From Anas platyrhynchos (taxonomy: Eukaryota > Chordata > Aves > Anseriformes > Anatidae), in contig NC_092601.1 in the NCBI RefSeq assembly GCF_047663525.1, positions 16,701,501 through 16,765,500 of the forward strand: a DNA stretch of 64,000 bases, written 5' to 3'. The number at the start of each line of letters is the position of its first letter. Positions within the stretch are counted from its first letter, which is position 1. The position numbers and the translations under genes are program-made. The notes below the pieces were generated by a model. The model saw nothing but the letters and a program-made list of their open reading frames with translations. It did not search any database and had not been told where the DNA came from. Positions 58,333-64,000 of this stretch are shown here, in pieces.

Positions 58333-58640
58333 AAATGACAGAACGTGAGGGATTGGAAGCGGCCTTGACGGATCAGCCGGCCCCATCCCCGTGCTGGAGC
58401 AGGAACACCGCCATCAGGTCACGCAGGAACAAGGCCAGGAGGGTTCCAGAGAGGAGCCCACAGCCCCTGGCAGCCTGTCCCATGCTCTGTCACCTCGCCC
58501 TGACCATGTTTTGTCTCATTGAAGCAGAACCTCCCCTGTTCCAGCTTGCCCCCATTGCCCCTCGTCCTGTTATTGGGTGTCACCAAGAAGAGCCTGGCTC
58601 TGTCCTCCTGACAGTCACCCTCGGTGTGTTGAAACACGCA
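58330..58640 (-). mobile_element. Diverged CR1 LINE fragment, 3' end
   Basis: The plus strand reads as the reverse complement of a CR1 3' region: GGGATTGGAAGCGGCC near the start, then phrases such as GGCAGCCTGTCCCATGCTCTG, CTGTTCCAGCTTGCCCCCAT and AAGAGCCTGGCTCTGTCCTC. It is non-coding and old. CR1 is the dominant LINE of birds and other sauropsids. Confidence 0.8.
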
Positions 58641-59402
58641 CAGGACCAGAACAGGACCAGTACAGGATCAGTGCAGGACATGCACAGGACCAGCACAGGA
58701 CCAGTGCAGGACCAGGACAGGACAGGCACAGGACCAGTATAGAACCAGTACAGGACATGAATAGGACCACTACGGAACCAGTACAGGATGCGCACAGGAT
58801 GAGTAGAGGATGTGCACAGGACCAGCACAGGACCAGTACAGGAGCAATATAGAACCAGTACAGGACCAATATGAGACATGAGCAGGGCCAATGCAGGACC
58901 AGTACAGGACCAATATAAGACCAGTACAGGACCAATTCAGAACCAGTACAGGACAAGTATAAGACCAGTACAGGATCAATATAGGGCACACACAGGACCA
59001 ATACAGAACTAGTATGGGACACGCACAGGACCAATATGGGACACGCACAGGACCAGTACAGGACCAATATAAGACCAATACAGGACCAATATAGGACCAA
59101 TACAGGACCAATACAGGACCAGTACAGGACCAATATGGGACACGCACAGGACTGGTACAGGAATGATATACAACCAGTACAGGACTGACATAGGACCGAT
59201 ACAAGACCGGTACAGGACCAGTACAGGACCAGTACAGGACCAATATAGAACCAGCACAGGACATGAATAGGAGCAGTACAGGACCAGTATGGGACATACA
59301 CAGAACCAATACGGGACACACACAGGACCAGCACAGGACCAATATGGAACACACACAGGACCAACACAGGACCAGTATAGCACCATATAGCACCAATATA
59401 GC
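58636..59402. repeat. 11-bp minisatellite, about 70 units, upstream of NATD1
   Basis: Reads as consecutive 11-mers of three main types, ACCAGTACAGG, ACCAATATRGG and ACACGCACAGG, almost without insertions or deletions; one 10-base unit occurs near the right end. Mixed 22- and 33-bp higher-order patterns are visible. All three minus-strand frames stay open because the unit lacks stop codons on that strand. Confidence 0.95.
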
Positions 59403-59429
59403 ACCAGTGCAGCCCCCCCCAGCCCCCCC

Positions 59430-59679
59430 TTTGCGGTGCCGCTGCCCCTTTAAGCGCCGTGCGGCCGCACCAAAACAAAACGGCGCCGCGCCCATTGGCT
59501 GCCGCGCGGGCACGTGGCGCCCCGGCTGCCTTCCTGCGGCCGCGCGCCGCCGGCGGCCCCGGCGCTGCTGCCCCGGCCCGGCCCCGAGCGCGGCTCCCGC
59601 TGCTGCTGGGGAGGGGGGGGGCGGGCGGGCGTCATATCGCGACTTATCGCCGCCCTATCGCGGCGTATCTCTCCCGGCT
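59430..59679 (+). promoter_or_regulatory. NATD1: NATD1 CpG-island promoter and 5' UTR
   Basis: Extremely CpG-dense. Carries an inverted CCAAT box (ATTGG at 59494-59498), a canonical E-box CACGTG at 59511-59516 and a G-run. TATCGC repeats every 10-11 bases (59635, 59645 and 59656, plus TATCTC at 59666) just before the ATG. No TATA box. It begins directly where the 11-bp minisatellite ends. Confidence 0.75.
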
Positions 59680-59776
59680 ATGGCCCATTCGGCTCCTCTC
59701 GGCCTCCTGGAGCAGGGCTGCCCCATCCAGGTGGAGCACGATCGCAAGCGGCGGCAGTTCACCGTGCGGCTCAACG
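59680..59776 (+). CDS. NATD1: NATD1 exon 1 (coding part)
   Basis: Ninety-seven nt, 32 codons plus one base, donor AACG|gtaagg. Context GGCTATGG has C at -3 and G at +4, a moderate start. Confidence 0.95.
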
Positions 59777-62700
59777 GTAAGGGGGCGCAGCGGGCACTGG
59801 GATGGGCACCGGCACCCCCCCGATCCCCCATATCCCCTCCCCGATCCCCCATATCCCCTCCCCGATCCCCCATATCCCCTCCCCGCAGTGCCCCCTGTGC
59901 TGCCCACAGGCCCTTCTCCAACCCCCCTGACCCTAAAAGCTGCCCCCCCTCCCCCAGCACCCACCCATGGGTGCCCCCCACCCGTGGGCACCCCAATAGG
60001 GTCGGTTATAGGGTGGGGGGCACGCATTTGGGGTGCTGGCGCGCCTTTCCGGCACGCTGAGGCTCCCCCAGGCACCGTCCCCTTGAAAAAATCCAAATAT
60101 TTGGGGAGTTTGGCCCCCCTGGGGTTGTCACCCTAAAAAAGGCTTTGCCACCCCGCAGAAGTTCTGAGGGATTTGGGGTTAAAAAATAATAATATTAAAA
60201 AAAAAGTGTAGGAACTTAAAGGAAAAAAAGCACAGAAATCCTACACGCTGGGAGGTGTTCTCGGTAAAACAACAGGAGCCGGCTGGGGTTATTTTGGGCT
60301 TTTCTCCCTCTTTTTTTTTTTTTTTTTTTTTTTCTCCTTCCCTTCTTTAATTTCAACCGCTAATTACAAAGCGCAGGCTGGAGGCTCGGCGGCGGCGGGG
60401 TACGCAAGGAGGAGACGGGAGGCGTGCGTGCTGGGTGCGGAGAGGGCGATTTCCCCGGGTGCTCCTTGCAAAGAGACAGAGATCAAACGAGGGCCCCGGC
60501 ACCGCCAGGGCTGCGGCTGCCCCAGGAGCTCACAGGGACCTGGAGAAAAAAAAAAAAGTTATAGGGGAAAATGATCCCCTCTGTTGGGGTTTGCCAGGTT
60601 GCCAGCCTGTGGGTCAGGTAGGATTTGGGGGGTGAGGATCCAATGTGGGTTTCCCCAGGTGCTTGGATGGGTTTTGTGTTGTTTTTTTTTTTTTTCAAAT
60701 TTTTCCTTTTATTTTTTTTTTCCATTATTTGGGGGAATTTGGTGCTGGGCAGCACCATGGAGCTGTGGTGTGGAGGTGTTCCTGCCCTGGGCTGACTGAA
60801 GGCAGGGTAGGTGATGGTCCTGAGCTGCGGGACTGCACTTTTGGGGCTCGTTGCCCTCATAGCCCTGCTCCTGGCGGGATGAGGATCAGCAGAGCTGAGT
60901 GGATTCCTCTATAGGATTTTGGATTTTGGGTTCCCTGTGACCCATGTGGCCCTCCTAGAGCACGTTTGCCACTTGCCATGCCCCGTGCCGCGGGTGAGCA
61001 GCGGCCCTTGGGGCGAACCCAGAGCTCGCTGCGGTGGCACAGCCCCGACTCGAGGAGGTGCTGGTTGGGATCTCGCAGTGGTGCTGTGCTCGAGGCAGTC
61101 CCTGTGACAACAACAGGCCCGAGACACCACGAGAGCCGTGACGTAGCCGTGGAAGTGCCGCGTTTCAGCGTCGCCTCCTCCTCTTCCCCTCCGCGCCCTC
61201 GTGCAGCCTCCTGGCGGGATTCCCTGCTCGTAGGCAAGAAACACGGGCTTCGTTCGGGTGCTTTCTCCCTTGCCCCGTCACCCCCTCCCTCCGAGCCCTC
61301 GGTGCCCCGTGTGGTTTCCCAAGCTGACAGTCAGCTGTGCCGCGGTGACACCTTCCCCTCTGCCTTCGCAAGCCAACTGCAGAAGCGTTGGGGAGCTGCA
61401 AGAAAAGCAGAGCGTAACCAGACCTCGCCGAGCTTCGCTGTCCCCTCGGAGAGGAGGAGGGCAGAGAGGAGCCCAGCTGGATCTGTCATCAGCTGCGATG
61501 TGACTAACGGCACGAGCTGGCTAACGAGCACTTCTGGGCAAAACAAGAAACTCAGAGAGATTCCTGCCCCGAAGTAGCCGCGGGTCGGGCTACCTGCTGG
61601 TGGGGCAGGGGCGCAGCGCTTTGGGCAGAGCCCTCCTTGATTTCTGAGCATCCCTCGAACACCGCGCTCTCTGCCAAGTGCCTCAGTCTCCTCCGGGATG
61701 CTCGGGCTTCACGTGCGTGGTCCCCATCTTTGGGCACGTGGGTGCAGCGAGCCGTGCTTCCAAACCTCCCTTTCCTTCCCCAGCTGCCGACTTTGGGCAG
61801 GATCCAGCTGCTGGGAGCTTTGCCTGGCTCGGGCTCGTTGAGGAAACCCGGAGCCGGTCGTGCCGTGGTGCTCTCCTCCCTGCCGCGGGGTGGAAGGGAA
61901 CTGGCTGAGCTCTGCATCAAGATGGCACCGCGCTTTTTCCCCGTGCCACGGACCTCGAGAAAGCTCCTAAACAGGAAACTGCAGCACAGCAGCCGGGGCC
62001 CCCCCTGCGCCGCTCTGGCAGCGGGGCCCATCGGGGACGGCTGCGCTGTCTCCGCTCGGCGCCGCCTGCTGAGGTCTGTTGGGTTCCCTCCCGGCAGCGC
62101 CGTGCCAGTCGCTCCGTGGGGAGCGAGGCCGAGTCGGGGAGCTGTCCTGGATGGGGCTGCGTGTGTTCTTTAGGATGTCTTGTCCTTGGGGATCACCCCA
62201 CAGGCAGCTTTTGGCAGCGGAGGAGCCGAGCTGCCGGCCCTCTCCTGGCCCCTGCTCTGCGCCTGCTGCGTCCCTTCCCTGGTTTGGGGCTGGGGCCAGG
62301 CTTGCTGCCTCTTCCCCCTCATCCCCCTGTGATTTGCAGCTGTGAAATGGGGTTGTAGGATGGCATCTGCTCCTCTCTGACCAGCAGGGAAGAGGTGACT
62401 GCTCCTTCAGCCCCTTCCCATCCTGCCCGTCCCAGCGGCTCACCCCAAACCCTCTGAGATGGAGGGGAGGCAGGGAAGGGTCCCCAGCAGGGACGTGGGG
62501 TTGGCTTTGCATTGGCCACAGGGGTCTGGGGCTGTAGAGGCGCTTTAAAAGAGCTTTTTGGTGAATTAAAAGCTGAGAGGGGCAGGGCTGCTGCCTGTAA
62601 ATACTCGGGGGTGGCAGGGATAGGAGGGATTTATGTCCACCCAAGGACAATGCTGGCTCAAGAACCAGTGGGTAGAGACCGGCAGGAATAAACTCGGGCT

Positions 62701-63452
62701 GGGAATGCCAAATCCTCCATCCCATGCAGGAGATGCCTGAAAGCTCCAAGTGCCTCTCTGTGCTGAAGTCTGGGCTCTGTGGATGAACCCGGGGGGGTAT
62801 TCTTAGCTCTCCTCTCATTTACACGTGTGTGAAACTTCTTTCTTCCTGTATCTGAACCGGTGTGAGATGTGTCAGCGTGGCGACAAGAAGGGTGTGTGTG
62901 TGAATGTGCACACACCCGTGCACACCTGCCTGCACTTCCCTCTGTCTTTTTAGGATCAGTCTCTCGCAGCATCTTCCCCCTGTCCTTGCAGGGTCCTGAA
63001 CACAAAACCCCAAGAATTCTTGTCCCATTTTACAGATGATGACAAAATCCTGCGGAGGGGAAGGAACCAGCTGTTACCTGGGCCGGCTTTTCCTGTTCTT
63101 TCCCTTCTTTTTGCTCCTGACCCCGTCAACGCATCTCACCCCTCTGCTGCCAGCTGCTTTCCTACCCTAAACGTGTTGTGTTGGCGTCAGCACTCGAATT
63201 AGGTTGGGTTGGGAAAGCTCACCCCTTTTCCAGGGGCTCGGGAAGCCTGAGCTGCCCCAGCTTAGGCACGGGGAGCAGCACCGTCCCCCTGGGCCACCCC
63301 AAACCTCACCTCTCTCTCTCTCGTGCCCCCCAGGTTGCCACGACAGGGCAGTGCTGCTCTACGAGTACGTGGGGAAGCGGATCGTGGACTTGCAGCACAC
63401 GGAGGTCCCGGATGCCTACCGAGGAAGGGGAATAGCCAAACACCTGGCGAAG
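59680..63452 (+). CDS. NATD1: NATD1, N-acetyltransferase domain-containing protein 1 (exons 1-2, 3' part beyond window)
   Basis: Small GNAT-like protein of the CG-type acetyltransferase family; substrate and biological role are not established. Exon 1 (59680-59776) encodes [20 protein letters not shown] and on to RRQFTVRLN. Exon 2 (63334-63452) encodes [20 protein letters not shown] through [16 protein letters not shown], 72 residues in all. The junction is phase 1, GT-AG. RGRGIA at residues 62-67 fits the acetyl-CoA pyrophosphate-binding R-x-x-G-x-A motif. Human NATD1 is about 113 residues, so roughly the last 40 (one exon) should lie past 64,000; no such exon is seen in 63453-64000. The start is the first ATG after the CpG-rich leader and matches the human N-terminus MAHSA. 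MAP2K3 lies divergently 3.5 kb upstream. Confidence 0.95.
59777..63333 (+). other. NATD1: NATD1 intron 1
   Basis: About 3.56 kb. Contains three 21-bp tandem copies directly after exon 1, T-rich tracts at 60311-60333 and 60680-60720, and GC-rich sequence around 61.0-62.1 kb. No further exon recognised. Confidence 0.7.
59821..59883. repeat. 21-bp tandem repeat, three copies
   Basis: Three essentially identical units beginning CGATCCCCCATAT, 45 bases into NATD1 intron 1. Confidence 0.95.
63334..63452 (+). CDS. NATD1: NATD1 exon 2
   Basis: One hundred and nineteen nt, acceptor tctctctctcgtgccccccag, donor GCGAAG|gtacgg. Encodes the core beta strands and the acetyl-CoA loop. Confidence 0.95.
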
Positions 63453-64000
63453 GTACGGCCGCTGCCAGCCCTGGGGGTTTGCTGTCCCTATCCGACAGCA
63501 GACGGAGGCACAGGGAGGCAAAGAGAGGTCCCAAAGGAAAAGGAACACGTTTTGGGGTGACCAAACCCCAAGAATGGATGTGTTAAGCCAGCCCTGCTGC
63601 AGCCAAGAGCTGGGATGGGGATGCTGTGATGCAGGGGGGGTGTTTTGGGGGAGCTGCTGCAGCAGGCACTCTCCCACCCCTTTAGGTTAGCTCCTTGCAA
63701 GAGGAGCCCCCCAAGCTCCAGGCACCTCTTTTTTTGGGGACACCTCGGCGGGGCAGCCGGGCTGTTTTGCCTTCCCTTCCCTGTGCCCTGGCGTGCTGGA
63801 TGGAAATGGGTGGTCAGGCGTTCCTATTTCTGGCCACGAGAGGGGCTGGGTGAGTTCCAGCGCATCCGGCCGCTGCCCAGCCTCGGCCCTCTCCTCCTCC
63901 CTCGCTCCCACCCTGCTTTTTGCTCGGGGCTGGTTCAACCTCTCCCCCCTGCAGCTCACCTCAAAGCTTTTCAAGGCCCTCCTGGGTCTTTTTCCTGCCT
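63453..64000 (+). other. NATD1: NATD1 intron 2, start only
   Basis: Follows the exon 2 donor. No sequence matching the expected final exon is found before the window ends. Confidence 0.8.

Noticed and set aside
58615-59513. Minus-strand open frames of 247 and 287 codons reading VLVLYWSCTGPV-like repeats
   Set aside because: They are by-products of the 11-bp minisatellite, which lacks stop codons on that strand in all frames; no splice or start context supports a protein.
1-64000. tRNA, rRNA, CRISPR arrays, prokaryotic operons or endogenous retroviral genes
   Set aside because: None recognised on either strand; gene structure is plainly vertebrate with spliceosomal introns.

Overview
The window is nuclear DNA from a bird. 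Two genes can be read exon by exon, with GT-AG splice sites and matching codon phases. Both match vertebrate proteins that are neighbours in other vertebrates: MAP2K3 (the p38 MAP-kinase kinase MKK3) on the minus strand and NATD1 (a small GNAT-like acetyltransferase-domain protein) on the plus strand. Bird origin is inferred from diverged CR1 LINE 3' ends, the absence of mammalian SINEs, compact introns and GC-rich, minisatellite-rich noncoding DNA. The species cannot be told.

Layout. Positions 1-29.9 kb hold no coding exon I can recognise. This stretch has simple repeats, a CR1 scrap, several CpG-rich patches (about 4.5, 11.4, 15.5, 28.4 and 29.7 kb) and AT-rich blocks that look like regulatory elements, including a cluster of RFX X-box-like motifs at 22.9-23.05 kb and a MEF2/POU-like block at 25.8-26.2 kb. 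By synteny in other vertebrates the next gene to the left should be KCNJ12 on the same strand as MAP2K3. Its large coding exon is not here, so part of this interval may be its upstream control region (inference). From 29.9 to 56.45 kb lies MAP2K3: a 2.36-kb 3' UTR with one AATAAA signal, eleven constant coding exons plus a 33-nt microexon and a choice of 5' exons, predicting a 348-residue protein. From 56.5 to 59.4 kb is an intergenic segment holding a CR1 fragment inside a strikingly regular 11-bp minisatellite. NATD1 starts at 59,680 in a CpG-island promoter; exons 1 and 2 are present and its last exon lies past the right edge.

The most interesting signal is at the 5' end of MAP2K3. Three separate short ATG-bearing segments (56.2, 54.9 and 46.3 kb) all end in phase-1 splice donors that join in frame to the same downstream exon. 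Each sits beside a different promoter type: a CpG island with CCAAT and GC boxes, a TATA-like box with an AP-1/MARE-like site, and a consensus CRE. If real, the gene would swap N-termini just ahead of its p38 docking motif under different upstream signals. I found no sign of a wholly new biological system, mobile gene cassette, CRISPR array or viral gene.
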